A stretch of 64,000 bases of DNA from positions 1,304,871 through 1,368,870 of the forward strand of contig NZ_LMHK01000001.1 in assembly GCF_001427875.1 (NCBI RefSeq), given 5' to 3'. This document shows positions 41,867-51,620 of this stretch, piece after piece. The notes under the pieces are model-generated. The model saw only the letters and a list, made by a program, of their open reading frames with translations. It made no database searches and was not told the origin of the DNA. A program made the position numbers and the translations under genes. The stretch is from Devosia sp. Root685. GTDB taxonomy: Bacteria > Pseudomonadota > Alphaproteobacteria > Rhizobiales > Devosiaceae. Positions within the stretch are counted from its first letter, which is position 1, and each line of letters begins with the position of its first letter.

Positions 41867-43471
41867 ATGACCAACAGCATTGAAACAGATTATGTGATCG
41901 TCGGCGGCGGCTCCGCCGGGTGCACAATGGCAGCACGTCTGTCGGAAGATGCGGCAAATTCCGTCATCCTGCTGGAGGCGGGAGGACGCGACTGGAACCC
42001 CTGGATTCATGTGCCGATCGGTTATGGCAAAACCATTGTCGATCCTGCGCTCAACTGGCGTTACGAAACCGAAAAAGGCGCCGAAATTGCCGACCGCCCG
42101 ATGTACTGGGCCCGTGGCAGGGTGCTTGGTGGATCGTCGTCTATCAACGGCCTGCTCTATGTCCGTGGACAGTCCGGCGACTACGATCATTGGCGCCAAC
42201 TGGGCAATGTCGGTTGGTCCTATGAAGACGTGTTGCCCTATTTTCGGAAGGCCGAAAACCAGGAAAACGGCGCCGACGAATTCCATGGGGCCGAAGGTCC
42301 GCTCGCCGTTTCCAACCTGCGTGAGCGCAATCCGCTTTGCGACGCCTTTATCGATAGCGCAGTTGAAGCCGGTATACCGCGCAATGACGACTTCAACGGC
42401 GCCAACCAGGAAGGCATCGGCTACTACCAGATCACGACCAAAAATGCCCGTCGCTGCTCGGCCGCTGTTGCCTATCTCCATCCCGCCTCCAAGCGTCCCA
42501 ACCTGCGCGTCGTCACCAAGGCGGCGGCAGAAAAGATCATCTTCGAAGGCACCAAGGCTGTCGGCGTCCAATATGAACAGGGTGGCAAGAGCCACATCGT
42601 TAGAGCGCGACGCGAAGTCATCATCTCGGCCGGCTCCATTGCGTCGCCGCAACTTCTAATGTTGTCGGGCGTCGGGCCTGCTGCGCATCTGGGCGAATTC
42701 GGCATCCCCGTCGTGGCCGATGTGCCGGGTGTCGGCGAGAACCTTCAGGATCACTACGGCGCTATCATCACCTACAAGAGCCGGCTGCCATTGACCGTCA
42801 ACGACATCATGACAAGCCCCGTGCGCCAGGTGAAGGCCGGCCTCGATTATCTGCTGTTCCGAAAGGGCCCATTGACCATTTCTGCCGCTCAAGTCGGCGC
42901 TTTCGTCAAGTCCGGTCCTCAGGCGACGACACCCGATGTCCAGTTCCTGTTCCAGACCTTCAGCCACGACGAATACGATGCCGGCCTGCATAAATTTTCC
43001 GGCTTTGCGAACGTCGTTTGTCCCGTCCGTCCTGAGAGTCGAGGCACGCTTAAATTGCGCTCGGCCAGTGCCAAGGACAGCCCATCCATGCAGCCGAACT
43101 ACCTCTCCGCGGAAGCGGATCGCCGCATCCTGGTCGATGCGATCAAGATTTCGCGCCGCGTGGCGGAGAAGGCAGCCATCAGGTCACATATCGTCGCCGA
43201 ATACTCCCCTGGTCCTCAGGTGCAGAGCGACGACGAACTGCTCGCCTTTGCGCGCGAAACCGGCCTTTCCATCGCGCACCAGGTCGGCACCTGCAAGATG
43301 GGTCGCGACGATATGGCCGTTGTCGATGAAACACTCAAGGTCCGTGGCGTGCAGAACCTGCGCGTGGTGGACGCTTCGATCATGCCCACGCTGATCTCGG
43401 GCAACACCAATGCCCCCACGATCATGATCGCCGAAAAGGCGGCGGATCTGATCCGCGGGCGAAGCCTTTGA
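41867..43471 (+). CDS. GMC-family alcohol dehydrogenase (choline/PEG dehydrogenase-like), first of two
   Basis: 534 residues from the ATG at 41867; two in-frame GTG codons precede it. FAD motif DYVIVGGGSAGCTMAARLSE, VLLEAGG-type strand (ILLEAGGRDWNPWIH), GMC signature 1 GRVLGGSSSINGLLYVRGQ, signature 2 in SAGSIASPQLLMLSGVG, catalytic His in HQVGTCKMG and Asn in SGNTNAPTIMIAEK. Oxidises a primary alcohol to an aldehyde with FAD. It is followed 178 bp later by a close paralogue of the same length. Confidence 0.92.
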   Translation: MTNSIETDYVIVGGGSAGCTMAARLSEDAANSVILLEAGGRDWNPWIHVPIGYGKTIVDPALNWRYETEKGAEIADRPMYWARGRVLGGSSSINGLLYVRGQSGDYDHWRQLGNVGWSYEDVLPYFRKAENQENGADEFHGAEGPLAVSNLRERNPLCDAFIDSAVEAGIPRNDDFNGANQEGIGYYQITTKNARRCSAAVAYLHPASKRPNLRVVTKAAAEKIIFEGTKAVGVQYEQGGKSHIVRARREVIISAGSIASPQLLMLSGVGPAAHLGEFGIPVVADVPGVGENLQDHYGAIITYKSRLPLTVNDIMTSPVRQVKAGLDYLLFRKGPLTISAAQVGAFVKSGPQATTPDVQFLFQTFSHDEYDAGLHKFSGFANVVCPVRPESRGTLKLRSASAKDSPSMQPNYLSAEADRRILVDAIKISRRVAEKAAIRSHIVAEYSPGPQVQSDDELLAFARETGLSIAHQVGTCKMGRDDMAVVDETLKVRGVQNLRVVDASIMPTLISGNTNAPTIMIAEKAADLIRGRSL

Positions 43472-43649
43472 GCGCTGCCGGCGAAGGGGCCGGCTGCACT
43501 CTGGGGATATTGGGGCGCAAAACCCCGACACTAAGCTTGGTTCGGACGTGAGGGCGTCTGGCCACCCTGCCGGCGGGAAACTGGCGGCAGGACGACGAGG
43601 GGGAGCAGGTGCCGGTCACGGCGCAGGCTCCGAAAGTGGAGACAGAGCC
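43472..43649 (+). other. 178-bp spacer between the two GMC genes
   Basis: It contains a GCCGGC...GCCGGC short dyad at about 43477-43493 and a GGGG-GCGCAAAA-CCCC-like dyad further on; either might fold in RNA. The reading frame of the second GMC gene is open back to 43548 but shows no family sequence there. Confidence 0.3.
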
Positions 43650-45254
43650 GTGCAAGACGGTCAGAGCTTTGACTACATCATTGTCGGCGCCGGTTCGGCC
43701 GGCTGCGTTCTGGCCAACCGCCTGAGCGAAAACGGTCGCCACCAGGTCCTCCTGCTCGAGGCCGGCGGCAAGGACGACAGCTTCTGGATTCACATCCCGA
43801 TCGGCTATGGCAAGACCATTATCGACGAGCGCGTCAACTGGAAGTTCCAGACAGAGCCGAACCCCGCCTTGGGCGGTCGCAGCATCTATTGGCCGCGAGG
43901 AAAAGTGCTTGGCGGCTCCTCATCGATCAACGGCCTGATCTATATCCGCGGCCAGGCCGAGGATTACGATCATTGGCGCCAACTTGGTAATGCCGGATGG
44001 TCCTACGACGACGTACTTCCCTTTTTCAGGAAGGCCGAAAACCAGGAAAACGGCAGCGATACCTACCATGGCGTTGGTGGCCCTCTGACCGTCACCAATC
44101 TGCGCGAGCGCAATCCGCTTTGCGATGCTTTTATTGGATCGGCGCAGGCCCAGGGCATCCCACGCAATGACGACTTCAATGGCGCGCAGCAAGAAGGCGC
44201 AGGGTATTTCCAGGCCACTGTGCGTAACGGCCGCCGAGAATCCACGGCGACCGCCTATCTGCGCCCTGCCCTTCGCCGGCCAAACCTCACCGTCCTGACC
44301 GGCGCTATGACCGAAAAGGTGCTGATGGAGGGCAAGCGGGCTACGGCGGTCCGGTTCAGTTACCGGGGCAAGGTCCTGACTGCGAAAGCCGGTCGCGAGG
44401 TGATCCTTTCGGCCGGGTCGGTGAAATCGCCGCACCTGTTGATGCTGTCGGGCATAGGCAATGCTGAGCATCTTGCCGATCAAGGCATCGAACCCAATCA
44501 CGATCTTCGGGGTGTGGGGCAAAATCTACAGGATCACTACGGCGGCCAGATCACCTGGAAATGTAACCGGGCGATAACCATGAACGACGTGATGATGAGC
44601 CGCTTCCGTCAGATGCAGGTTGGTTTGCAATGGCTGCTCACGCGCCGTGGACCGCTTTCCGTTCCCGCCGGACAGGCCGCGCTGTTTGCACGCGTCCTTC
44701 CCGATAGCGCGACACCTGATCTTCAGTTCCTCTTCCAGACATTCAGCGGCGGCTACTACGAGGACGGGCTGTTCAAGTTCTCGGGCTTTGCCAATTTCAT
44801 CTGCCCGGTGCGACCGAATAGCCGCGGCCAGATCACGCTGCGGTCGCCCGATCCTTACGATCAGCCGCGGCTCGAACCCAATTACTTCTCGGACGAACGC
44901 GACCGCCGTACCGCGGTCGAAGGTCTCAAGCTGGCGAGGCGGATGGCGGCCAGCAGGCCTCTTGCAGACTTCGTCATTTCCGAACACCTGCCGGGCTCCG
45001 AAACGGCGACCGATCGGCAGATCGAGGCATATCTTGTCGAGAACGGCGGCTGCGTTTCGCACCAGGTGGGCACTTGCAAGATGGGAACGGACGCTATGGC
45101 AGTCGTCGATCCGAACTTGCGCGTCCACGGCCTTAGCGGTCTGCGAGTAGTCGATGCCTCGATCATGCCGACCCTAATTTCGGGCAACACCAATGCCCCC
45201 ACCATCATGATCGCCGAAAAGGCCGCCGCTGCAATCTTGGGACAGGCAGCATGA
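43650..45254 (+). CDS. GMC-family alcohol dehydrogenase (choline/PEG dehydrogenase-like), second of two
   Basis: 534 residues if translation starts at the GTG at 43650, which has GGAG 8 nt upstream and gives exactly the length of the preceding paralogue. Motifs mirror the first copy: DYIIVGAGSAGCVLANRLSE, GKVLGGSSSINGLIYIRGQ, SAGSVKSPHLLMLSGIG, HQVGTCKMG, SGNTNAPTIMIAEKAA. Long stretches such as WIHIPIGYGKTI and DHWRQLGNAGWSYDDVLPFFRKAENQE-like segments are nearly identical to copy one, so this is a tandem duplication. Overlaps the ABC ATPase start by ATGA. Confidence 0.9.
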   Translation: MQDGQSFDYIIVGAGSAGCVLANRLSENGRHQVLLLEAGGKDDSFWIHIPIGYGKTIIDERVNWKFQTEPNPALGGRSIYWPRGKVLGGSSSINGLIYIRGQAEDYDHWRQLGNAGWSYDDVLPFFRKAENQENGSDTYHGVGGPLTVTNLRERNPLCDAFIGSAQAQGIPRNDDFNGAQQEGAGYFQATVRNGRRESTATAYLRPALRRPNLTVLTGAMTEKVLMEGKRATAVRFSYRGKVLTAKAGREVILSAGSVKSPHLLMLSGIGNAEHLADQGIEPNHDLRGVGQNLQDHYGGQITWKCNRAITMNDVMMSRFRQMQVGLQWLLTRRGPLSVPAGQAALFARVLPDSATPDLQFLFQTFSGGYYEDGLFKFSGFANFICPVRPNSRGQITLRSPDPYDQPRLEPNYFSDERDRRTAVEGLKLARRMAASRPLADFVISEHLPGSETATDRQIEAYLVENGGCVSHQVGTCKMGTDAMAVVDPNLRVHGLSGLRVVDASIMPTLISGNTNAPTIMIAEKAAAAILGQAA

Positions 45255-46795
45255 CCGGCCGTTCCGAACCCATCCTCCGCCTGACCGGGATCTCCAAGAC
45301 CTATCCGGGCGTGAAGGCGCTGCAAAATGTCGACTTCGTCGTCCGTGCCGGAGAAGTGCATGCACTTACCGGCGAAAATGGCTCCGGCAAGTCCACGCTC
45401 GCCAAGGTCATGTCGGGCATGATCCAGCCGGATGCCGGGCAGATCTTCGTCGATGGCCGGGAACAGACCATATCTTCCCCCGCGGCCGCCATCGCTCTGG
45501 GCATCGTCATTATCAGCCAGGAGTTGACCCTTGCTCCGCCCCTGACGGTGGCCGAGAACATCTTTCTCGGTCGCCTCCCCAGGAACCGTTTTGGTCTCGT
45601 CGACTGGCCACAACTTGAGCGCGACGCAGAGGCGGCGCTCGATCGGCTGGGCGTCCATGTCTCTCCCCGCGCCAGGGTCAGCGACCTGAGCGTCGAATTG
45701 CGCCAGGAAATCGAGATTGCGCGGGCCTTGTCGTCCAATGCCCGCGTGCTGATCCTGGATGAAGCCACGAGTTCGCTGTCGGAAGCGGCTACGGCGCGTC
45801 TGCTCAATCTCGTCCGCAAGGAGCGCGATGCGGGCATGGCGGTGGTGATGATTACGCACCGCATGCCCGAAATCTATAGCGCCGCGTCTGTGGCCACCGT
45901 CCTGCGCGACGGACAGTTCGTGGCCACCGTAGCGTTGTCAGAAACAGACGAGCAGAAGCTGGTGCGGCTGATGGTGGGCCGCGAAATCCAAGATTTCTAC
46001 GGCAAGCGCAGCATTGCCGCCGGCGAAACCATCATCGAGATCGACAAGCTCGCTACGCCGCAAGGCATTCTGAGCCCCACCACCGTCAGCGTGCGGCGCG
46101 GGGAGATATTGGGCGTAGCCGGGCTCGTCGGTTCAGGCAAGGCCGAATTCGGGCTCGCGCTTGGCGGGGCCATCTCTGCCACGGGCACAGTCAGGGTTGC
46201 GGGGCGCCAGGTTGAACTCGGCGATCCGCGGAAGTCGATCCGTGCGGGCATCGGTTTCGTTCCCGATGATCGCAAGGCGTCGGCCTTGCTACTGGTGCGC
46301 AGCATTCTCGAAAACTTCTCGCTTGCCTGGCTCGATCGCATCGGCAGCCGCGGCGGCATGCTCAACCTGCGCGGCGAGCAGGCCGATGTGGACGCGGCCA
46401 TCCGCACCTATCGGGTCGCGACCGGCTCTTCGTCCCCCGCCATCAGCACACTTTCCGGCGGTAACCAGCAGAAGGTCATTCTCGGAAGAACCTTCGTTCG
46501 TCGTCCGGATGTTCTCGTTTTGAGTGAGCCAACGCGCGGCATCGACGTCGGCGCCAAGAGTGAAATCTACCGCATGTTGCAGGACGCTGCCGAAGCGGGT
46601 GCGGCGGTGATCGTCATATCATCCGAACTGCCTGAACTGCTCGGCATTGCCGACCGCATCGCCGTCTTCTTCGAAGGCAGCTTGGAGAAAATCTTCGACC
46701 GCGCCTCGGCGGACGAAGAAGCCATCGCCCATGTCGCCGTTGCCGGCGCAAACCGGCACCACGAAAACTCCCCGCACATCGGAGCGTCAGCATGA
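45251..46795 (+). CDS. sugar-type ABC transporter ATP-binding protein with two ABC domains (RbsA-like)
   Basis: 514 residues. First domain: Walker A GENGSGKST, signature LSVELRQEIEIARAL, Walker B LILDEATSSLS. Second domain: altered Walker A GLVGSGKAEF, signature LSGGNQQKVILGRTF, ESEPTRGID-type Walker B (LSEPTRGIDVGAK). This is the standard layout of carbohydrate-uptake CUT2 ATPases. It is translationally coupled to the second GMC gene and to the permease, so uptake and oxidation are co-expressed. Confidence 0.93.
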   Translation: MTGRSEPILRLTGISKTYPGVKALQNVDFVVRAGEVHALTGENGSGKSTLAKVMSGMIQPDAGQIFVDGREQTISSPAAAIALGIVIISQELTLAPPLTVAENIFLGRLPRNRFGLVDWPQLERDAEAALDRLGVHVSPRARVSDLSVELRQEIEIARALSSNARVLILDEATSSLSEAATARLLNLVRKERDAGMAVVMITHRMPEIYSAASVATVLRDGQFVATVALSETDEQKLVRLMVGREIQDFYGKRSIAAGETIIEIDKLATPQGILSPTTVSVRRGEILGVAGLVGSGKAEFGLALGGAISATGTVRVAGRQVELGDPRKSIRAGIGFVPDDRKASALLLVRSILENFSLAWLDRIGSRGGMLNLRGEQADVDAAIRTYRVATGSSSPAISTLSGGNQQKVILGRTFVRRPDVLVLSEPTRGIDVGAKSEIYRMLQDAAEAGAAVIVISSELPELLGIADRIAVFFEGSLEKIFDRASADEEAIAHVAVAGANRHHENSPHIGASA

Positions 46796-47823
46796 CCGCA
46801 CCATCGATCGCAAAGACCGACAGCCATGGCCGTTACGCCGGAGCGCCATCTCTTCTCGGACGCGTCCTGCAGAACCGCTACACCGGTGCGTTGGTCAGCC
46901 TGCTGCTGGTGGCCGCTTTTCTGGCGCTGACGCAGCCGGTCTTCCTGACCTGGCCGAACCTGATGAACATCGTTAAATCCAACACCGTCGTGTTTGTTCT
47001 GGCGTTGGGCGCCACCTATGTGGTGATCGCCGGCGGTATTGATCTCTCCGTGGCCAGTGCAACGGCCGCAAGTGCCATGATCTTCGGGCTGCTTCTGGCG
47101 GCAGGGCTGGCCACACCGGTGGCCGTCGCCGCCGCAGTGCTGTTCGGCGCTTTTCTCGGCGCCATCAACGGCTTCCTGATCAGCTATCTCAAGATTTCAT
47201 TCTTCGTCGTTACCCTGGGTGCGCTTTCGATGTTTCAGAGCTTTGCGCTGATCATCAATGACGGCGTCAGCGTCAGCGTGTTTTCCGCGCCCGGCTTCGC
47301 CCCGGTCAATGCCTTCGTCAACGGCAATGTGGGGCCCGTACCGGTGATCCTGATCTTCAACATCGTGCTTTTGCTCGTGGCCGGCGGCGTGCTCCGCTAC
47401 ACGACTTTCGGGCGCTCGCTCTACGCCATCGGCGCCAATATGGAAGCCGCGCGCCTCAACGGTATCGACGTCAAGCGCGTCATGTTCTTCGTCTTCGTCA
47501 TAGCCGGCCTCGCTGCCGGTCTAGGTAGCGTCGTTCAGGTCGGCCGGCTGACTTCCGCTTCCGCAGAAATCGACCCGACGCTTCTGATGACCGTGCTTGC
47601 GGCCGTCCTCATCGGCGGCACCGCGTTCACCGGCGGCGAAGGCGGAGTCTTCGGCACGATGATCGGCGTGCTGTTCCTTGGCGTGATCCAGAACGGCCTG
47701 ACACTCAGCGGTGTCTCCTCCTTCTGGCAGGGCATGGTCAGCGGCGGAATCCTGATTTTTGCGGTGTGGCTGGGTGGCATGCGCCAGCTGTTGCGCCGCA
47801 GACGGCAAAGCACCGGAAGCTGA
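46792..47823 (+). CDS. CUT2-type ABC transporter permease (RbsC-like)
   Basis: 343 residues, about ten membrane segments. Family features: VLALGATYVVIAGGIDLSVASATAASAMIFG, YTTFGRSLYAIGANMEAARLNGIDVKRV (ATPase coupling loop), GTAFTGGEGGVFGTMIGVLFLGVIQNGLTL. Forms the homodimeric channel of the importer with the double ATPase. Starts inside the ATPase stop (ATGA). Confidence 0.92.
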   Translation: MTAPSIAKTDSHGRYAGAPSLLGRVLQNRYTGALVSLLLVAAFLALTQPVFLTWPNLMNIVKSNTVVFVLALGATYVVIAGGIDLSVASATAASAMIFGLLLAAGLATPVAVAAAVLFGAFLGAINGFLISYLKISFFVVTLGALSMFQSFALIINDGVSVSVFSAPGFAPVNAFVNGNVGPVPVILIFNIVLLLVAGGVLRYTTFGRSLYAIGANMEAARLNGIDVKRVMFFVFVIAGLAAGLGSVVQVGRLTSASAEIDPTLLMTVLAAVLIGGTAFTGGEGGVFGTMIGVLFLGVIQNGLTLSGVSSFWQGMVSGGILIFAVWLGGMRQLLRRRRQSTGS

Positions 47824-47912
47824 CCCCGGCAGATGGTGCGTGCACGAGGGGTGTGGACCCGATGGCCCTGGGAGAGGGCGTAAGACAGATGATCCAAGGA
47901 AGGGAACTGAAA

Positions 47913-48905
47913 ATGAAACGATCCATCGTAATGGCCGCTGCGGCGGCACTGATGGGCACGCTGTACGCCCCGGCGACTTTCGCCCAGGACGGCACCACGA
48001 TTGGCTATATTTCGCCGATCGCGGCCCAGCCCGGCCAGCAGGTAATCAATGCAGCCATGGCGAAGGCCGCGGCGGAACTGGGCTGGCAGTGGCGCCTGCT
48101 CGACGCCAATCTGTCGGCTGACCGTCAGGTCTCCCATGTCGATACCCTGCTGACGCTCGGCGTAAAGGCTTTCGCGTCCTGGTCTCTCGATCCAAACGCG
48201 GTGGCCGGCGCCTATTCGCGCGCCAATGCACAGGGCGTTCCGGTGATTGGCGTCAATTCGAGCGGCGAAGGCGTGACCAGCTCGGTCTGGTGGGCCGCCA
48301 ATCTCTGCACCGAGGGCGGCGCATACGACCAGCAGGCAGCATGGATTGCCGAGCGCGCGCCTGCCGCCAAGGTCATAGTCATGGGTGGTCCGCCGGTTCC
48401 GTCGATCCAGAACAACGTCGCGTGTTTCACCAAAGCCGCCAAGGCTGCCGGTCTCGAAATTGTCGACCAGGTCGACAATACCAAGGACTCGGCCGCCAAT
48501 GCATCGACCCTTGCCGCTGACGAAGTCCTGCGCTTCCCGGACGTAAAGGTATTCTGGGCATACAACGACCAGAGCGCTCTTGGCATCTCCGCTGCGCTGG
48601 CCTCGTCCGGCAAGGCGGTCTACGGCAGCCAATCGACCGAAGGCGTGATGGTTTTCGGCATCAATGGCGACGACGACGCCATTCAGGCCGTTCGCGACGG
48701 CCGCATCACCGGAACCTGGGATCCGGACAGTTATGCCACTGGCTGGGCTGTCGCACTGGCGATGAAGAACGCCATCGAAAACCCGACCGGCGAACATCCC
48801 GACCTCACCGTCAGCTCGACCCTGTTCACGTCCGACAATATCGACACATGGGTGGCTCCGCTCGAACGCCCCTACTCGCTCGACAATATCCCACTTGCTG
48901 ATTGA
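47913..48905 (+). CDS. CUT2-type periplasmic binding protein (RbsB/Peripla_BP_4)
   Basis: 330 residues from the ATG at 47913; the frame opens earlier but overlaps the permease. A signal peptide (hydrophobic MAAAAALMGTLYAPATFA, then QDG) is followed by a two-lobed periplasmic-binding domain: GYISPIAAQPGQQVINAAMAKAA, FASWSLDPNAVAGAYSRANAQGVPVIGVNS, VFWAYNDQSALGISAAL, DPDSYATGW. Ligands of this family are sugars, polyols, autoinducers and some small amines. The associated alcohol and aldehyde dehydrogenases suggest an alcohol-containing ligand. Confidence 0.9.
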   Translation: MKRSIVMAAAAALMGTLYAPATFAQDGTTIGYISPIAAQPGQQVINAAMAKAAAELGWQWRLLDANLSADRQVSHVDTLLTLGVKAFASWSLDPNAVAGAYSRANAQGVPVIGVNSSGEGVTSSVWWAANLCTEGGAYDQQAAWIAERAPAAKVIVMGGPPVPSIQNNVACFTKAAKAAGLEIVDQVDNTKDSAANASTLAADEVLRFPDVKVFWAYNDQSALGISAALASSGKAVYGSQSTEGVMVFGINGDDDAIQAVRDGRITGTWDPDSYATGWAVALAMKNAIENPTGEHPDLTVSSTLFTSDNIDTWVAPLERPYSLDNIPLAD

Positions 48906-48913
48906 CGCCCTTG

Positions 48914-48947
48914 GCCCGGCGGATCCTCCGCCGGGCACCCCTTTACT
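48914..48947 (+). terminator. stem-loop after the binding-protein gene
   Basis: A perfect 10-bp stem GCCCGGCGGA/TCCGCCGGGC with a 3-nt loop starts 8 bp after the stop. The following ACCCCTTTAC has only a short T run, so it may attenuate rather than stop transcription into the AraC gene 24 bp beyond it. Confidence 0.5.
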
Positions 48948-48959
48948 GGAGGTAGCTCG

Positions 48960-50006
48960 ATGACCATCGCCGTCAAGCTGAACCCACAGGCCGCAACGCC
49001 CGTCATGTTCAGCGCCTTCGCCAGTTCGCCCTTCACCACGCAATCGCCGGTCAAGGCCTGCTCGCTGGACGAAGCCCGAGACTATCTCACCAATCTCATC
49101 GCCCCGCACAACCTGTCCTTGCGCGGCCGCGGCCAAAAACTGCACCTCATTCACAACAGCGCAAAGCTGCACAAGCTCAGCCTGCATTTCATTGCCTATA
49201 AGTCCGACGCCTCAGGCGTCGATGTCCTTGCGCCTAAGCTCGAGAGCAATCTTTTGGTGAAGGTGCCGCTGTCCGGCACCGCCGAAATATCCCAGGGCAA
49301 GGAGGTCAAGCAAATCCGCCCGGGCATGATTTACCTGGCCGAGCCGCGCAAGCCGCTGATGTCGTCCATGTCAGCCGATTACCAGCAACTCACCCTGCAG
49401 ATCCCCATGTCCGTGCTGCTGCATGCGGCGAGTGCCGAACTGCAGAACAATTGTCCGGACGCGCTGCATTTCGACCTGGATGCGGTCAATAGCGGCCCTG
49501 CCCCGCGTATGTTCCTCAGCACTCTCGGCTCTATCTGCCAGGCGCTGGACATGGGCGATGGCCTACTCGACCAGCCAATGGTTCAACGCTCGTTTCAGAT
49601 GGCGCTGGTCTCGCTGATACTGTCCCTCCCCAACAGCCTCTCCGAAAAGTTCGGCGACAGCCAGCGTTGCGCTATTCCCTATTACATCCGCCGCGCCGAA
49701 GAATTCATGCGGGCGCATCTAACCGACGATATCGGTATTGACGATCTGGTACATGTCGCCGGCGTCAGTCGCAGGTCGCTGCATGCCGGTTTCCGGCGCT
49801 TCCGGGACACGACGCCGCTCGGATTACACAAGACGATGCGGCTTGAAGCGGCACGCGCAGAAATTCTCAAAGCCGCCGACACGTCGCGCACCGTGACTGA
49901 TATCGCCACCACTTACGGCTTTTACCACCTCAGCAAATTTGCCCGCGACTTTCGCGCCAGCTTCGGCGCTCTGCCATCAGAAATGATGCGCGGCGGCGCA
50001 CGATGA
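48960..50006 (+). CDS. AraC-family transcriptional regulator (AraC_binding_2/cupin-type N-terminus)
   Basis: 348 residues. The N-terminal sensor has the AraC-binding-like-2 pattern (LVKVPLSGTAEISQG, IRPGMIYLAEPRKPL, DYQQLTLQIPMSVL). The C-terminal DNA-binding domain spans about residues 240-345 (IGIDDLVHVAGVSRRSLHAGFRRFRDTTPLGLHKTMRLEAAR, DIATTYGFYHLSKFARDFRASFG). Located within the transport/oxidation cluster; likely an activator of these genes responding to the substrate. Confidence 0.9.
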   Translation: MTIAVKLNPQAATPVMFSAFASSPFTTQSPVKACSLDEARDYLTNLIAPHNLSLRGRGQKLHLIHNSAKLHKLSLHFIAYKSDASGVDVLAPKLESNLLVKVPLSGTAEISQGKEVKQIRPGMIYLAEPRKPLMSSMSADYQQLTLQIPMSVLLHAASAELQNNCPDALHFDLDAVNSGPAPRMFLSTLGSICQALDMGDGLLDQPMVQRSFQMALVSLILSLPNSLSEKFGDSQRCAIPYYIRRAEEFMRAHLTDDIGIDDLVHVAGVSRRSLHAGFRRFRDTTPLGLHKTMRLEAARAEILKAADTSRTVTDIATTYGFYHLSKFARDFRASFGALPSEMMRGGAR

Positions 50007-50111
50007 GCCCGGCGTAATTCTGCGCTATCGGGCTAACTGCTGCTCCTTTCGCCTGTCGTACCTTCCTGTGCCGCGGCACACTCCGGCTCACACCGCATTA
50101 AGGAGGGTAGA

Positions 50112-51614
50112 ATGCCCCGCTTGGAAAACGATCTTTCGACCCTCGGCAACGCCGCCCGTGCCTATCTCGACAGAACCCACGGCATGCATATCGGCGGATA
50201 CGCCCATGACACCGCCAAAAGCTACGAATTGAAGGACCCCACCAGCGGCCTGGTGTTCGCCCGCGCTGCAGACGCCTCTGCGGGCGATGTCGACGCTGCC
50301 GTCCAGTCCGCGCGTAAGGCGCTTACCGGACCGTGGGGCCGCATGCGCCCGAATGAGCGCGAACTGGCCATGCTGCGTCTGGCTGACCTGCTCGAGCGTC
50401 ATGAAACCGAACTCTCGGAGATCGAGACGCTTTGCTCTGGTCGCCTGCTTGCCAATACGCGCGGCGTCGATGTCGGCTATTCTGCGCACTTCCTCCGCTA
50501 CATGGCTGGGTGGGCGACCAAGCTTTCAGGGCAGACCGCGCGTCTTTCTATTCCCTATATCCCCGATGGCGAGATGACCGGCTTCACCTTCAGGGAGCCC
50601 ATTGGCGTCGTCGGCGCCATCGTGCCCTGGAACGTGGCACTGGGTATTGCCGTGTGGAAAATTGCGCCAGCCCTAGCGGCCGGCTGCACGATCGTCCTTA
50701 AGCCCGCTCCGCAAACGCCCCTCAGCGCCCTTCGCTTCGCCCAACTGGCCCTGGAAGCCGGCATCCCTGAGGGGGTCATCAACATTGTTACCGGCAGCGG
50801 CGCCGAAACTGGCATGGCTCTCGTGCGCCATCCGAACATCAATATGGTCAGTTTCACCGGTTCCACGGCCGTGGGTCGCCAGATCGCGGTCGATGCAGCA
50901 GGCAGCTTCAAGCGCTGTAGTCTTGAACTGGGCGGCAAGTCCCCCGTCATCCTGTTCCAGGATGCGCCACTAGAGCGCGCCATTCCGGCCGCTGCCTGGG
51001 CAATCTTTTCCAATCACGGCCAGAATTGCTGTGCCGGCTCGCGCCTCTATGTGCATCACTCGATCTATGAACAGGTCATCGAGGGTGTGGCGGACATTGC
51101 GAGAGGCATTGCCATCGGCTCGCCGCTCGATGCGGCGACACAAATGGGCCCCGTGGTCACCCAGGCGCAGCAGAAGCGAATTCATGAGCTCATCGAAGCA
51201 GGCAAGGCAGAGGGCGCGCGCGTCGTTGTCGGCGGCGAACCGATCGAGGGAGCGGGCAGCTACGTGCCACCCACCATTCTCGCCAATGTACGCCTCGATA
51301 TGACACCGGTTCGCGAGGAAATCTTTGGTCCCGTGCTGGTGGCCGCCAGTTTCACAACCGACGCGGAAGCGCTGTCGCAGGCCAATGCTTCGGAATATGG
51401 CCTTGGCGCCAGCATCTGGACCAACGACCTGGACCGGGTCCATCATATGACGCGGCAGCTCGAAGCCGGCTCGATCTGGGTGAATGTGCACAATGCCCTC
51501 GACGTCGCCCTGCCCTTTGGCGGCTGGAAGAATTCCGGCATGGGTGCAGACCTGAGCGAAACAGCCGTTCTCGCCCATACCAAGGTCAAGGCCGCGGTTC
51601 ATCATTATCTTTGA
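50112..51614 (+). CDS. NAD(P)-dependent aldehyde dehydrogenase (second copy of the cluster)
   Basis: 500 residues, strong AAGGAGG site. Motifs: VPWNVALGIAVWKIAPALAAGC, FTGSTAVGRQ, LELGGKSPV, and GQNCCAGSR with nucleophile Cys306. In MHIGGYAHDT...YELKDPTSG the N-terminus is longer than usual. The C-terminal substrate-lining segment VNVHNALDVALPFGGWKNSGMG matches the clade of the first ALDH (FNTHNILDLAVPFGG), so both may act on related aldehydes. Followed by an amidase after 6 bp. Confidence 0.92.
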   Translation: MPRLENDLSTLGNAARAYLDRTHGMHIGGYAHDTAKSYELKDPTSGLVFARAADASAGDVDAAVQSARKALTGPWGRMRPNERELAMLRLADLLERHETELSEIETLCSGRLLANTRGVDVGYSAHFLRYMAGWATKLSGQTARLSIPYIPDGEMTGFTFREPIGVVGAIVPWNVALGIAVWKIAPALAAGCTIVLKPAPQTPLSALRFAQLALEAGIPEGVINIVTGSGAETGMALVRHPNINMVSFTGSTAVGRQIAVDAAGSFKRCSLELGGKSPVILFQDAPLERAIPAAAWAIFSNHGQNCCAGSRLYVHHSIYEQVIEGVADIARGIAIGSPLDAATQMGPVVTQAQQKRIHELIEAGKAEGARVVVGGEPIEGAGSYVPPTILANVRLDMTPVREEIFGPVLVAASFTTDAEALSQANASEYGLGASIWTNDLDRVHHMTRQLEAGSIWVNVHNALDVALPFGGWKNSGMGADLSETAVLAHTKVKAAVHHYL

Positions 51615-51620
51615 GGCGCC

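Noticed and set aside
47535-49187. 550-codon minus-strand frame across the permease/binding-protein/AraC genes
   Set aside because: Spans three real genes in antisense and has no recognisable domain.
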